A stretch of DNA of 64,000 nucleotides from Levilactobacillus brevis ATCC 14869 = DSM 20054 (GCF_001433855.1 NZ_AZCP01000002.1:1-64000); one strand, 5' to 3'. Counted from the stretch's first letter, positions 18,462-28,595 are shown. Made by a program: numbers and translations. Notes: generated from the sequence alone by a model not told the origin.

Positions 18462-18508
18462 CTTGAGTTACAACTACTTCTATAATTAAGCAATTTGAAT
18501 CGCAATTA

Positions 18509-18560
18509 AAGAGGTCTTCCCACGAAATTCAACGTTCGTGAGAAGGCCTCTTATTTTTTT
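18509..18560 (+). terminator. nox terminator
   Basis: Eighteen-base stem with few mismatches (18509-18526 with 18535-18552), then TTTTTTT. Confidence 0.87.
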
Positions 18561-18590
18561 CTATACGCGGTCGTCTAGTAGGATTTGCCG

Positions 18591-20708
18591 CTATGGCGTA
18601 TCGTTTAGTGTCCAAGTCAACTGACTTTGATATTGACCGCTCACACTGGCACTGCCGACGTCCAACAATAAACCAGTCTCGTCTTGCCAATCACTCACAA
18701 TATCTTTTTCATCATCGTTACTCGTTGATTGTCCACTGGCAATATTCATCGGGGTTGTCGTCACCGCCGTTTTTCCTGTGTCATCGTGGAAGTACAGGCC
18801 ACCGGCCAATTGTCGCCCATCTTTGGTTGTAAACGCGGTCGCACTGACTTGTAAGGTCCAAGTTGCCCCAGCCGTTCGCGTGTCCAAGACGTTAACTTGC
18901 CAATCATTCCCCCGCTTCACCTGTTGTTGGCTTCCCGTTAAGGTTGTGCTTTGAAATGAACTGGCTTCAGCCACACCATTGAAGAGCACTTGCCCCGTTA
19001 ACGTAATCGTCACCTTCAATGGGTTAGACTCATTACCGTACGGATCAGCCACCGTAATGATCAACGTATTGTCTCCTGCCGTTAATTGATTCGGCTTAAC
19101 GGTGTAATCAAACCGACCGCTTTCGTTGTCATCACTCTCTGGTATCTTAAAGTCTGCTTGGGCCCGTCCATTTAGCGTTGATTTAACCGTGATATCTGTA
19201 TTCTTCAAGTTGGTACTGTCTGGCACAACGACACTTCCCTTAACTGTCACATCTCCATCATCGGCAGAAAATGTGGTCCCATTCAAAGAAGCTAATAAAA
19301 CTTCTTGGGTTGGATTAAGGGTAAAATCGACTGTCGAGGCGGTTTCAACCCCATTAACCGCGGTAAATGTACTCGTTAAACCCGTTACAGAAGCTGGTTC
19401 CGTGACTTCATCCGCTGTCCCCGTAAAAGAAATTGTTGCTGTCTGATTACTACTAGAAAGGGCCTTAGCTAGCTTTACGGTTAATTGTCGCTCGCTATCA
19501 AGACCACTCAGATCCACCGCCGTGCTCGTCCCGTCAGCATACGTAATGGTACCCTTAGTAAAGCTCAACTTGCTGGGAAGCTTTAATTGCGCAACAACAT
19601 CCTTCCATTCCTGTTTACCGCCCTCATAAGATAATCGATAGTCTAGTCGGACCTTGTCTCCGCCCTTAACGGTGCCATCATTATCCACCACTTTATTCTG
19701 CGTAATGTCAGTCAAAGTCGCATTAGCATCCACATCAACCAGTCCGGGAACCTCCTCAAAGATCACCAGATTGTTTTCGTAGCTATCGCCCGTGGCGCCA
19801 GTGAACCCCCATCGAACTTGTCCCGTATTATTTGGATCAATCTTGGTTGTATCTAACGTCACATGCGCACTCTTCCCAGTTTGCTTTTTACCCGTGATTG
19901 GGTCTTTGTCATCAAACGTATACGTCATCTGTTTGGTACTAGCCTGCCAGTCGATTGTCAGGTGATGCCAAGCACCGTTTGACAACATGGTGTAATCACC
20001 CGCGATGGTTCCGGCATGGATCTGTGTCGCATAGTACCCGGTGTTTAACAATGTCGATGTTCGTACCATCTCATAGGTACTCACCTCACCCGGATAGTTA
20101 CTGGCAATGTGGGGCCCATTAATGCCTACATCAAACGAATCGGCATTTCCTGTATTGCTGTAACTAGTCGACGTATTTAAATGCGTGTCGAATTCTAACG
20201 CCCAGCTATTTTGAATCGCCGTACTGGCTAGCTTATCCGGTGTTGTTTGCTTCTTATCAGTATCCACACCCCAAACGCCTAACGTTTCCCCCGCAACCGT
20301 CTTACCATAGGTCGGCGTTGCCGCTAGTCCCCGTGTATCATTTTGGAAAACCAGTGCCATGCCATCGGCTGCTTTCTTTCCCGTATTGCCAAAGTACATC
20401 CACATAGAACTCTTCATATTCTTGGTCAGATCAAAATGATTGTCGGTTGTTGACCACAATGCACCAAATTGTTTTTTGCCATTATTAACCTTAGCTGCTT
20501 GCGTGCCTGTAATATTAGGATTAGTCGTATTCACAATCGATGCTTGGTTATTACTAGTTGTGCCTGGAACAAAGATATTATCCAGCGAAATACCTTGAGG
20601 AGCGTTTTTTAATGCCTGATCATAATCCGCATCCGCACTAGCAACCATCCCCGTCGCTAAAACAGTTCCCAGTCCGAGAACCGTTAGCACCCACTTCAAA
20701 TATGTCAT
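18591..20708 (-). CDS. WxL-domain surface protein with L-type lectin-like domain
   Basis: A 705-residue secreted protein. Residues 1-26 form a Sec signal peptide (hydrophobic core WVLTVLGLGTVLATGMVA, cleavage near ASADA). About 40-310 resembles a bacterial legume-type lectin (ADGMALVFQND, WALEFDTHLN, WHHLTIDWQ). Beta-rich repeats follow, about 320-590. The C-terminal 160 residues form a WxL domain with both signature motifs (ATWTLQVS and the terminal LTWTLNDTP), which binds peptidoglycan non-covalently. Family members act in the Csc surface complex, but no cscA/B/D partners are adjacent. An extended -10 (TGTTAAAAT) lies in the 230-base upstream gap. Probable adhesin or glycan-binding protein. 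Confidence 0.87.
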   Translation of the reverse strand: MTYLKWVLTVLGLGTVLATGMVASADADYDQALKNAPQGISLDNIFVPGTTSNNQASIVNTTNPNITGTQAAKVNNGKKQFGALWSTTDNHFDLTKNMKSSMWMYFGNTGKKAADGMALVFQNDTRGLAATPTYGKTVAGETLGVWGVDTDKKQTTPDKLASTAIQNSWALEFDTHLNTSTSYSNTGNADSFDVGINGPHIASNYPGEVSTYEMVRTSTLLNTGYYATQIHAGTIAGDYTMLSNGAWHHLTIDWQASTKQMTYTFDDKDPITGKKQTGKSAHVTLDTTKIDPNNTGQVRWGFTGATGDSYENNLVIFEEVPGLVDVDANATLTDITQNKVVDNDGTVKGGDKVRLDYRLSYEGGKQEWKDVVAQLKLPSKLSFTKGTITYADGTSTAVDLSGLDSERQLTVKLAKALSSSNQTATISFTGTADEVTEPASVTGLTSTFTAVNGVETASTVDFTLNPTQEVLLASLNGTTFSADDGDVTVKGSVVVPDSTNLKNTDITVKSTLNGRAQADFKIPESDDNESGRFDYTVKPNQLTAGDNTLIITVADPYGNESNPLKVTITLTGQVLFNGVAEASSFQSTTLTGSQQQVKRGNDWQVNVLDTRTAGATWTLQVSATAFTTKDGRQLAGGLYFHDDTGKTAVTTTPMNIASGQSTSNDDEKDIVSDWQDETGLLLDVGSASVSGQYQSQLTWTLNDTP

Positions 20709-20885
20709 ATTTTTCCGCTCCTCTCGCTCTATTTAACGGATTAATCAATTAGTTACAAATCCATTAAACTGGTTAGTCCCCAACTGTCGACACCATTTTA
20801 ACATGCGGCCGTCCAGCAAGTCGTGAATAATCATTTTCGGAAGCAATCGCTTCGTAATTTGAAACTTTTCTCCTATAAACAACAT

Positions 20886-20922
20886 GAAAAAAAATACCCC
20901 GGATCTGCTTGCAATCCGGGGT
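20886..20922 (-). terminator. prfC terminator
   Basis: Stem ACCCCGGAT (20896-20904) with ATCCGGGGT (20914-20922), then on the minus strand ATTTTTTTT. Confidence 0.9.
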
Positions 20923-20939
20923 AGTACTTATTTAAACTT

Positions 20940-22517
20940 TTAAAGTTTAGCGGTCAGTTCAACGTCAGGATATTTATCCTGGAACCAACGTTCGGCAAAG
21001 CGATTTTCGAAAAGGAATAGGGGTGCTCCTTGGCTATCCTTCACCAACAAGTTTCGTGATGAGGACATTCGTTCGTCTAATTGATCCGGGTTAATCCACC
21101 GGGCTGTCTTTTTGCCCATTGGTTCCATAATAACCTCTGAGTTGTATTCATTTTGCATCCGGAACTGGAAGACTTCAAATTGAAGTTGTCCAACTGCGCC
21201 TAAGATATAATCACCAGTCGAGTACGAGGTATACAGTTGCACAGCCCCCTCTTGAACCAGTTGATTAATCCCCTTGTGGAAGGATTTTTGCTTCATCACA
21301 TTTTTAGCCGCTACCCGCACAAAGAGTTCTGGCGTAAATTGTGGTAATTTTTCAAACTTGATCTTCGTTTTGCCCGTGTAAATGGCATCGCCAATCTGGA
21401 AATTCCCAGTATCATATAATCCAATAATGTCACCTGCAACAGCTGTTTCAACGTTTTCGCGCGTATCCGCCATAAATTCTGTCACATTAGACAATCGCAT
21501 CTTTTTACCAGTCCGTTCCTGAATCACGTCCATACCACGTTCAAACTCGCCTGAACAAATTCGGACGAAAGCGATCCGGTCCCGGTGATTGGGGTTCATA
21601 TTTGCCTGAATCTTAAAGACAAAACCAGAGAACTCAGGGTCGGTAGGTGCTACCGTTGCCCCATCGGGCGTTTGGTGACTAGCCGGTTGTGGCGCGTACT
21701 CCAAGTAAGTTTCCAGGAAGGTCTTCACGCCAAAGTTAGCCAAAGCCGATCCAAAGAAGACGGGGGTTTGGTCCCCACTGGCAATCTTAGCTGCATCAAA
21801 TTGGTTACCCGCTTCTTCGATTAATAACATATTGTCGCGAGCTTCTTGGTACAGGCCATCTTCTTCCAACTCATTAGCAGTCGCTAGGTCGCCATCTGCG
21901 TTCAATGGTAAATACTGATGGGCGTCATCTTCTGGGCGGAATAAGGCAACCCGCTGATGATACCGGTCATACAAACCTTTAAGCTCCTTACCCATCCCAA
22001 TTGGCCAATTCATGGGGTAACCTTCAATTCCCAAAACATCTTCCAATTCAGCGATCAAGTCTAAGGGCTCACGACCATCCCGATCTAATTTGTTCATAAA
22101 GGTAAAGATCGGAATGCCCCGCATCTTACAGATCTGAAACAATTTTTTAGTTTGGGGCTCAATCCCCTTGGCCGAGTCGATAACCATGACGGCCGAATCG
22201 ACAGCCATTAACGTCCGATACGTATCTTCAGAGAAATCTTCGTGTCCCGGTGTATCCAAGATATTAATTCGTTTGCCCTGATAATCAAACTGCATCACAG
22301 AACTCGTAACTGAGATTCCCCGCTTTTGTTCAATTTCCATCCAATCGGACTTGGCAAAGTTCCCACTCTTACGGGCCTTTACCGTTCCTGCTTCACGAAC
22401 CACACCCCCAAATAACAAGAGCTGTTCGGTAATCGTCGTTTTCCCGGCATCGGGGTGGGAGATAATGGCAAACGTTCGCCGCTTATCGACCGCTGTCGCT
22501 AAAGTCTTTTCGCTCAT
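20940..22517 (-). CDS. prfC: Peptide chain release factor 3
   Basis: A 525-residue GTPase that recycles RF1/RF2 from the ribosome after termination. G1 is [14 protein letters not shown]2 lies in [10 protein letters not shown]3 is [15 protein letters not shown] and G4 FMNKLDRD; the C-terminal domains end with [13 protein letters not shown]-type residues. The whole protein matches RF3 rather than EF-G in length and in the G2 motif. GAGG precedes the start. Monocistronic. Confidence 0.96.
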   Translation of the reverse strand: MSEKTLATAVDKRRTFAIISHPDAGKTTITEQLLLFGGVVREAGTVKARKSGNFAKSDWMEIEQKRGISVTSSVMQFDYQGKRINILDTPGHEDFSEDTYRTLMAVDSAVMVIDSAKGIEPQTKKLFQICKMRGIPIFTFMNKLDRDGREPLDLIAELEDVLGIEGYPMNWPIGMGKELKGLYDRYHQRVALFRPEDDAHQYLPLNADGDLATANELEEDGLYQEARDNMLLIEEAGNQFDAAKIASGDQTPVFFGSALANFGVKTFLETYLEYAPQPASHQTPDGATVAPTDPEFSGFVFKIQANMNPNHRDRIAFVRICSGEFERGMDVIQERTGKKMRLSNVTEFMADTRENVETAVAGDIIGLYDTGNFQIGDAIYTGKTKIKFEKLPQFTPELFVRVAAKNVMKQKSFHKGINQLVQEGAVQLYTSYSTGDYILGAVGQLQFEVFQFRMQNEYNSEVIMEPMGKKTARWINPDQLDERMSSSRNLLVKDSQGAPLFLFENRFAERWFQDKYPDVELTAKL

Positions 22518-22635
22518 ATTTTTTCCTCACAAATTCTATTTTCGTCTGACACCTGATCGTGACATTCTTAAATGACACAGCGCTTTAATTCTAACACGTT
22601 TAGGCGGACAATTCACGGTTGTTGCGGTTATTCTC

Positions 22636-22662
22636 TTGACTTCCCTCATTTCGTGGTATGAT
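22636..22662 (+). promoter_or_regulatory. Promoter of the 182-aa membrane protein gene
   Basis: TTGACT (22636-22641) with TATGAT (22657-22662) 15 bases away, or with TGATAG at 17 bases. It lies about 35 bases before the start codon. Confidence 0.5.
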
Positions 22663-22697
22663 AGAAGAATGAAACTTAATTAGAAACGGGTGACAAC

Positions 22698-23246
22698 ATG
22701 TCGGCATCTACGGAGACCATCTTAATCGATCTCATTTTTGGACTAGGCGCTCTAATTGTGATTGCTGGTCTAATCGGCTTACTTTCTTCTCGTCGCCATA
22801 AACGCTCACTGCGGCCAATGATGTCCGTGATTCTTTGTGGCGTTGGCATTGCCGTGATCGCACTACTACTCAACAATCTCTTATTTAAAACCTACGCCCA
22901 ACTACGGGTCAAGAAAACCCAGTATTATGAAATCACGAGTTTAACCACGAATATGCATCAATCGCTAGCTAGTAGTCGAACGCCCCATCAACCGATTAGC
23001 CCGCAGGCTAAGAAAGCGAGTCGTAACGTAACTTATTTGGTCAAACACACCAATCAGACGACTAAAACCATCCAATTGGCACAGCAGGCTCAGCATTCAC
23101 TCGCTAGTCAGCATCCACAAGTAACCCTCGTTCGCCACAATTACCGGTTAATCTTAAACCGTCAATTCGCCACCCTGACCACCGATAAATCTGCGGCTAA
23201 ACGAGCTAGCCACCACGCTTATCAACAAGTCATTCATTACAATTAA
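22698..23246 (+). CDS. Hypothetical membrane protein, 182 aa
   Basis: I do not recognise the family. Two membrane segments lie at about residues 9-29 and 41-62, separated by a basic loop (SSRRHKRSLRP). The remaining 120 residues are hydrophilic, rich in Gln, His, Ser and Lys, and look helical, possibly coiled-coil. The basic loop suggests that both termini are outside by the positive-inside rule. The ribosome site is weak (GGGTGAC). It is monocistronic with its own promoter and terminator; no role is assigned. Confidence 0.7.
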   Translation: MSASTETILIDLIFGLGALIVIAGLIGLLSSRRHKRSLRPMMSVILCGVGIAVIALLLNNLLFKTYAQLRVKKTQYYEITSLTTNMHQSLASSRTPHQPISPQAKKASRNVTYLVKHTNQTTKTIQLAQQAQHSLASQHPQVTLVRHNYRLILNRQFATLTTDKSAAKRASHHAYQQVIHYN

Positions 23247-23250
23247 GGTC

Positions 23251-23295
23251 AAAGCCGCATCGCCTCGGGAAGACTCCCGTAGCAATGCGGCTTTT
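23251..23295. terminator. Bidirectional terminator
   Basis: Stem AAAGCCGCAT (23251-23260) with ATGCGGCTTT (23285-23294), with an inner GGGA/TCCC hairpin. It separates two convergent genes. Confidence 0.82.
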
Positions 23296-23298
23296 GTG

Positions 23299-25323
23299 TT
23301 AATTACCCTTTTCAATTTGTTGCATCACGTAGTTCACAATTTTAAGTGAACTTAACCCGTCGTCAATCGCACAGAAGCGACGATAGAAGTCCATGAATTT
23401 CTGATTACCGCTCATATCAGGCGTTTGTAATTTTTCACCCACTAATTGCAGCAATTGCTTTTCATCATGCGCAATTTCGCCAGGCAGATCTGCCTCATAA
23501 TCCAAGTAAAAGCCCCGTAGTTCATCCTTATACATGTGATAATCGTATGGATAGAATAGAATTGGCCGCTTGAGATAGGCAAAGTCAAAGAAGACGGATG
23601 AATAATCCGTGATCAGCATGTCACTAATCAAGTATAGATCAGAAATATTCGGATGATTAGAGAAGTCAAAAACAACGCCCTCATAACCACTAATGTCCAA
23701 GGCATTAGAGATCAAGTAATGCATCCGTAAAACCAATACGGCATCTTGACCGTATTTCGCCCGGAAATCATCCAGCGAGAACGGTAACTCAAACGTATAC
23801 TTTCCCTTTTCCGCAAACTGATTGTCCCGGTAAGTTGGCGCGTAGAGAACCACTTTTTTATCCAATGGAATTCCCATAGATTCTTTTAAAGCCACAACGT
23901 CTTCCGGCGTGCTATTGATGAGTTCATCATTCCGGGGATAGCCCACCTTTAAGATCTGATTGTTAAAACCAAAGGCTGACCGGAAAATCCGAGTAGAATA
24001 ATCGTTAGGCGATACCAATGCATCCCAACGATTCGCTTCTTTCACAAAATTAGCATGATACTTAGTGGTCGTCGTTCCAGGCATTGACACGTTCTCAATA
24101 TCTAGTCCCAGCTTTTTCAGCGGTGTTCCGTGCCACGTCTGAATATAGGTCACGTAATTGGGCTTACGGACCCAGGATGGGAACCGCGCATTACTAATCC
24201 AAAATGTGGCTTTCTCTAACGTCCGTACCCACTTAGCGGTCCGGCGCACGACAAACGGAATGCCATTTTCCTTACAGAAGGCTTTTTGGGACCGATCAAT
24301 CGACCAGATACACGTAAAGCCCGGATACAATTGACGGAACAACTGATAAATCGCGTAGGGCGAGTCGCTTACTTGCCGACCACCAAAGCTCTCAAAGATT
24401 AGCGTTGGTTGATCATAGGGACGATGCCCACGCTTGAACAGCCGCCGCATATAGAACAGGTTGGCCTTATCCATTAGCATTGACAATAACCGGGTTACAC
24501 CACCAACTTTACCAGGAACGCTAGCTAGTCGTTCCCCCATTGTCGGTGCCGCCATTTCCTGCACGCGAATGCCATTATCAAAGCGCTTCTCAATCATCAC
24601 TAACCGGTGATTAGCCGTAATCGTTTGTGTAACCTGCCCTGCTAATGATTTGGCTAAGACGACTCGCTGTTCTAAGTCTTGACCGGCGACAGTCGAGCGG
24701 ATGAACAGTTGCTGCGTACTATCAGCTGCCAAATCAGATAAAGGAATCGCCGCCGTAAAGAGGCCATGTAAACTCATCTGCGTAATTGGCCATTCAGCCG
24801 AACTCGCCTCATTAACATTTTTCAGCACCAACCGTTGATTTTGAATGGGTTGATGATTGATTTGACTCTGACCAATTACCTGTAATTGGTCATCTTGCAA
24901 GTTGATTGCACTAATCGTGAACTCGGATTCAGCCTGTTGTGTATGCATATTAAACAGTGCCATCCCGTTCGCATCACTATTTACTTGATAGTAACTAGTT
25001 AACGACAATTGATGCCGATCACTTAAGTACTCACTTTCAACCTGAATTAGGCCTCGTGTATTTTGCTGACGTAAGTTCAGGTAAAGTTCCCAACTGAACT
25101 CGCTTTGTCCGGCATCCGTAAACTGTAAAGCATTAGGATCCAGCCGCAAACGAACTACCTCGGCACTGACGACCTCACTGACTGGCAACGTTAACGATGC
25201 CTTGGTCTGTTTTTCCAAGAAGGTCACGGCCAGATCGTCAAATGGTTCGGGGACATCGATTAGTTCCAGTTCGAGTTCCTGTAAATTCTTTTTATGATGT
25301 AATCCAGATAAAATCGCACGCAC
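23299..25323 (-). CDS. CDP-glycerol glycerophosphotransferase (TagF-like)
   Basis: A 674-residue protein whose C-terminal half (about 300-670) is a Glyphos_transf domain: IQTWHGTPLKKLG (near 390), LYAPTYRDN and MLITDYSSVFFDFAYL with the family catalytic region. It transfers glycerol-phosphate from CDP-glycerol to the teichoic acid chain on the cytoplasmic membrane face. The N-terminal 250 residues form a beta-rich region, as in many lactobacillar TagF paralogues. The GTG start at 25323 has AAGGAG ten bases upstream. It follows the 294-aa protein by 14 bases, and tagD lies just upstream, so CDP-glycerol supply and use are neighbours. Confidence 0.88.
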   Translation of the reverse strand: MRAILSGLHHKKNLQELELELIDVPEPFDDLAVTFLEKQTKASLTLPVSEVVSAEVVRLRLDPNALQFTDAGQSEFSWELYLNLRQQNTRGLIQVESEYLSDRHQLSLTSYYQVNSDANGMALFNMHTQQAESEFTISAINLQDDQLQVIGQSQINHQPIQNQRLVLKNVNEASSAEWPITQMSLHGLFTAAIPLSDLAADSTQQLFIRSTVAGQDLEQRVVLAKSLAGQVTQTITANHRLVMIEKRFDNGIRVQEMAAPTMGERLASVPGKVGGVTRLLSMLMDKANLFYMRRLFKRGHRPYDQPTLIFESFGGRQVSDSPYAIYQLFRQLYPGFTCIWSIDRSQKAFCKENGIPFVVRRTAKWVRTLEKATFWISNARFPSWVRKPNYVTYIQTWHGTPLKKLGLDIENVSMPGTTTTKYHANFVKEANRWDALVSPNDYSTRIFRSAFGFNNQILKVGYPRNDELINSTPEDVVALKESMGIPLDKKVVLYAPTYRDNQFAEKGKYTFELPFSLDDFRAKYGQDAVLVLRMHYLISNALDISGYEGVVFDFSNHPNISDLYLISDMLITDYSSVFFDFAYLKRPILFYPYDYHMYKDELRGFYLDYEADLPGEIAHDEKQLLQLVGEKLQTPDMSGNQKFMDFYRRFCAIDDGLSSLKIVNYVMQQIEKGN

Positions 25324-25337
25324 GATGGAAAAACTCC

Positions 25338-26222
25338 TTAGTAGTTAAAAATCAATTGATCAGGCATCTGAGGGGCCAACGCCGCATTATTAGCCAGATC
25401 CACATACAATCGGGTTGTTGGGGTCATTAACCGCGATAACAGTGATTCGTAGAACGCATACACTTGACCAAAACGCTGATAGTTAGAATATGCGAGAACC
25501 CCGTAGTAAGTTTCCGTTGTTTTAATAATCGAGGTCTGATCGGCCACCTCGGCCGCTGCTCGATCTCGTTCACGCTTACTCATATTCGTCATCGCCGCTG
25601 CCTGCTTTGCTTCGGCAAATTGTGTTGCCAGCATTGCGGACGTTGCACTGAGGTTATAGACCTTTTCTATCGGTCGTTCGTGCCGTACAAACCGTAATAC
25701 TGCCTCACCCTTTTGATTCAAGACATAGCTGGTCTGAGCAACCTCATCTACTATCTTTTCAATGCCGACAACCCGTCCGGACAGATCATAAGTGTCAATT
25801 TGTACCAACTGATCAGTCTGATACTGGCGTAAAACCATCGGGGTTTCATCATCCAACTGCCGCCGTTCAGCAACCAAATGTCCCGCGTTTAAGTACCGTT
25901 TAACTTGCTCTTGATCATCAACAAACAACCGTTCATCAAAAGCCACTAAGTCAGGCATATTTCGTTCGTCACTAGTCAATGTCAATCCCGATTCATCTTT
26001 AAATAAATCAGCTAATGTCAGCAACTCGATTTGCCTAACTTGCGGCTCAGCCTGTGCTAACCGATTTAAAAACGCACGCACTGTCCAGGTTGCTTCAAAG
26101 TCAATCAACGCTGCCAAGATAACAACCCGTTGTCCTTGTTGCAGTGCCTGTAATAATTGTTTCGTGAAGTTGGGTTTATGCATCCCATTTAAGGACGTCA
26201 CTAAAAAGATTACTCGCTGCAT
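25338..26222 (-). CDS. Protein resembling the N-terminal domain of TarM/GtfA-type glycosyltransferases
   Basis: A 294-residue soluble protein. The start IFLVTSLNGMHKPNFTKQLL resembles the opening of poly(glycerol-phosphate) glucosyltransferases, and the middle (RRQLDDETPMVLRQY, YDLSGRVVGIEKI, YVLNQKGEAVLRF) looks like their YD-type beta-sheet domain (DUF1975, HUB-like). No GT-B donor-binding motif (such as EX7E) follows; the C-terminal part is different. It may be a non-catalytic partner of a glycosyltransferase or a truncated relative. It overlaps no gene and is cotranscribed with the TagF-like gene. Family assignment is tentative. Confidence 0.5.
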   Translation of the reverse strand: MQRVIFLVTSLNGMHKPNFTKQLLQALQQGQRVVILAALIDFEATWTVRAFLNRLAQAEPQVRQIELLTLADLFKDESGLTLTSDERNMPDLVAFDERLFVDDQEQVKRYLNAGHLVAERRQLDDETPMVLRQYQTDQLVQIDTYDLSGRVVGIEKIVDEVAQTSYVLNQKGEAVLRFVRHERPIEKVYNLSATSAMLATQFAEAKQAAAMTNMSKRERDRAAAEVADQTSIIKTTETYYGVLAYSNYQRFGQVYAFYESLLSRLMTPTTRLYVDLANNAALAPQMPDQLIFNY

Positions 26223-26251
26223 TCGTTTGCCTCCATAGTTAACTCACTAAG

Positions 26252-26284
26252 AAAAAATCCCTAGTCATCGACTAAGGATTTTTA
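26252..26284 (-). terminator. tagD terminator
   Basis: AAAATCC..AGTC and GACT..GGATTTT around a three-base loop, followed by T residues on the minus strand. It would limit readthrough from tagD into the following two genes. Confidence 0.78.
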
Positions 26285-26287
26285 CGG

Positions 26288-26704
26288 TTACTCTTTTTCC
26301 TTCCAGTCGTCTTCGTCTGTCAGGCCTAAGTCATGCTTAATTTTTGTCGTTGAGATGCCTTCCGTTCGTGGTAAATAAACCACTTCACAGTAATCTTTCA
26401 GGAAGTCAAACTTACCTTTCCAATCATCACCCATAACAAAGATGTCAATATCGTTCTCCTGAACATCACGAATCTTTTGATCCCACGTGGTTTCTGGAAT
26501 AACGTGATCCACATACTTAATTGCTTCTAAGATATACTTCCGGTCTTCGTACGACGTATAAGCCCGCTTGCCCTTCTCCGCGTTAAACTCATCGGAAGAG
26601 ACACAAACCGTTAAATCATCGCCTAAGGCCTTTGCGCGTTTTAATAAACGGATATGGCCTTTGTGAATCAGGTCAAACGTTCCGTACGTAATTACTTTTT
26701 TCAT
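26288..26704 (-). CDS. tagD: Glycerol-3-phosphate cytidylyltransferase
   Basis: A 138-residue enzyme making CDP-glycerol from CTP and glycerol-3-phosphate for wall teichoic acid. The nucleotidyltransferase motif is TYGTFDLIHKGHIRLL, with the HxGH histidines at about 14 and 17, and the second signature is RTEGISTTKI near residue 110-120. GGAGAG precedes the start. It has its own promoter. The TagF-like gene downstream uses its product. Confidence 0.94.
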   Translation of the reverse strand: MKKVITYGTFDLIHKGHIRLLKRAKALGDDLTVCVSSDEFNAEKGKRAYTSYEDRKYILEAIKYVDHVIPETTWDQKIRDVQENDIDIFVMGDDWKGKFDFLKDYCEVVYLPRTEGISTTKIKHDLGLTDEDDWKEKE

Positions 26705-26777
26705 GTAGACTCTCCTACTTTATCTGGTTAATCTCCCTGGTCTTGACCACGGGGCACAAAATTCAATAACACTCTAA

Positions 26778-26805
26778 ATAGTAGCATATTCAGCGGTCAC
26801 GTCAA
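26778..26805 (-). promoter_or_regulatory. tagD promoter
   Basis: TTGACG (26800-26805), 16 bases, then TACTAT (26778-26783) with an extended TGC in front, on the minus strand. Confidence 0.65.
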
Positions 26806-26821
26806 CTTCAAACCACAAACG

Positions 26822-27964
26822 TTAGTCTTTTCTTGATAACTTTGGTGTCTTTTCGGCCGGTTCCGGCTCTGAATGATCTAATTGCCAGATATTGTAAAGA
26901 TACTGTACCACCGTTTTAACAACCGCATATAGTGGAATGGCTAAAATCATTCCCATCAACCCAGCAATATTTCCAGCAGCCAATAAGATGATAATAATCG
27001 TCAATGGATGAATCTGTAATGACCGACCAATAATATTGGGGTAGACTAAATTACCATCTACCTGTTGAACCACAACAACCACAATCACGACGTATAAAAC
27101 CATGTTGGTACTAATCGTAAAGGCCACAATTAGTGCTGGTAAAATACCAATATAGGGACCTACATAAGGTATTAAATTACACAACCCGCTGAAAACACCT
27201 AACAGCAACGCATATTTCAGGCCAAAAAGCATATATCCAATTGCCGTAAACGTCCCGACAAACAGGCACTCGACAATCTGACCACCCACATAACGGGCAA
27301 TCGTTTGATTCATCCGACTAAGCAATTCCACGGTCTGATCGGCATGCTTAGCGGGCAACCAGCGCTGAACCGCTGGCATGAATCGTTCGCCATCCTTCAG
27401 CATGTAAAACAACATCACCGGAACTGTAATTGCCGTCACCGTAACGGTTGTTACTGTCCCAATAACCGCGCCAATTCCCGTTGTTAGCCCACTCATGAAG
27501 CCTTCCGCATACTTGGCAAACGCGCTTTGAATCTGATTCAAATATTTTGAAAAATCAACATTCTGTAATAAGGGATGTTTCATCAGCTTGGCCAAAACCG
27601 CTTCGCTAGATTTGGCAAAATCCGGAATGCTCCCCACCAGGGTTGAAACTTGGTTGACCAACCGAGGAATCAACCAGACACCACCGGCCACTAGGATACC
27701 AATTAACAGTAAAAAGACAATGGCAACTGCTCCCGTCCGATTAACGTGAAACTTTTTCCACCGAATCTTTTCCAGCAGCTTAACCACCGGATTCAATAGA
27801 TAGAACAACACACCGGATAATAACAGTGGAATGAAGATGGTCGATAAAAAGACGCCAATTGGTGAGAATAAAAAGCTAATCTGGGTACACACCCAAATCA
27901 ATGCTGCGACAATAAGTAATTCAACGGACCAAAACATTAGTCGGGAATTCGCCGCTTTTTTCAT
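26822..27964 (-). CDS. AI-2E family transporter (PerM/YtvI-like)
   Basis: A 380-residue membrane protein with about eight hydrophobic segments and the family motifs LIPYVGPYIGILPALIVAF and VYPNIIGRSLQIHPL. The start at 27964 is preferred because AAAGGGGA lies just upstream and the protein then opens MKKAANSRLMFWSVEL; a longer reading to 28093 would overlap the preceding gene. The family includes autoinducer-2 exporters and Na+/H+ antiporters, so the substrate is open. The C-terminus is charged and cytoplasmic. Confidence 0.85.
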   Translation of the reverse strand: MKKAANSRLMFWSVELLIVAALIWVCTQISFLFSPIGVFLSTIFIPLLLSGVLFYLLNPVVKLLEKIRWKKFHVNRTGAVAIVFLLLIGILVAGGVWLIPRLVNQVSTLVGSIPDFAKSSEAVLAKLMKHPLLQNVDFSKYLNQIQSAFAKYAEGFMSGLTTGIGAVIGTVTTVTVTAITVPVMLFYMLKDGERFMPAVQRWLPAKHADQTVELLSRMNQTIARYVGGQIVECLFVGTFTAIGYMLFGLKYALLLGVFSGLCNLIPYVGPYIGILPALIVAFTISTNMVLYVVIVVVVVQQVDGNLVYPNIIGRSLQIHPLTIIIILLAAGNIAGLMGMILAIPLYAVVKTVVQYLYNIWQLDHSEPEPAEKTPKLSRKD

Positions 27965-28037
27965 GAACAGTCCCCTTTCTTTAAAAAAAGGAGCTAGCCA
28001 CGAATGGACTTGCTCCTGGTGGTACGGAAGACAACTC

Positions 28038-28595
28038 TTACTGATCGGTTGATCGTCGCAATAATTCCTGGTAACGCTGATACCAAAGGTCAACGTAGGC
28101 TTGGGAAAAAGGTCCCTTATGATGATTAATCCAATCGACTAGCGTTAACACATTCGCCTTTAAAATCCGATCAGTCTCCTCACCATAATGCCATCGCTGG
28201 CTAAAGTCCTCGTACTCGTCGACATCTAATAACCGCTTCTCACCATCCGGAAAAACTTTTACGTCGAGATCATAATCAATGTACTTCAACGCTTCTTTAT
28301 CCAAAACGTATGGGGACGCCAAATTACAATAATAAGACACCCCGTTGTCTCGAATCATTGCCACAATGTTAAACCAATAATGCTTGTGAAAATAAACGAT
28401 AGCGGGTTCACGAGTCACCCACCGCCGCCCATCATCTTCGGTGACCAATGTATGGTCATTCACGCCAATGAGGGCATTTTCGCTTGTTTTGAGTACCATG
28501 GTATCGCGCCAAGTTCGATGCAAACTTCCGTCGTGCTTGTAGCTTTTGATCGTAATGAAGTCGCCTTCCTTAGGTCCTCTAGCTTCGCGCGTCAT
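28038..28595 (-). CDS. Nucleoside tri-/diphosphate phosphatase, DUF402 family (YgaC/Ntdp-like)
   Basis: A 185-residue protein matching the Firmicutes UPF0374/DUF402 family along its whole length: [45 protein letters not shown] and [14 protein letters not shown]. Metal-dependent hydrolysis of nucleoside tri- and diphosphates has been shown for a staphylococcal member; the Asp/Glu-rich metal ligands are present (DYDLD, DVDEYED). It lies 73 bases ahead of the AI-2E gene and may share its transcript. Confidence 0.88.
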   Translation of the reverse strand: MTREARGPKEGDFITIKSYKHDGSLHRTWRDTMVLKTSENALIGVNDHTLVTEDDGRRWVTREPAIVYFHKHYWFNIVAMIRDNGVSYYCNLASPYVLDKEALKYIDYDLDVKVFPDGEKRLLDVDEYEDFSQRWHYGEETDRILKANVLTLVDWINHHKGPFSQAYVDLWYQRYQELLRRSTDQ

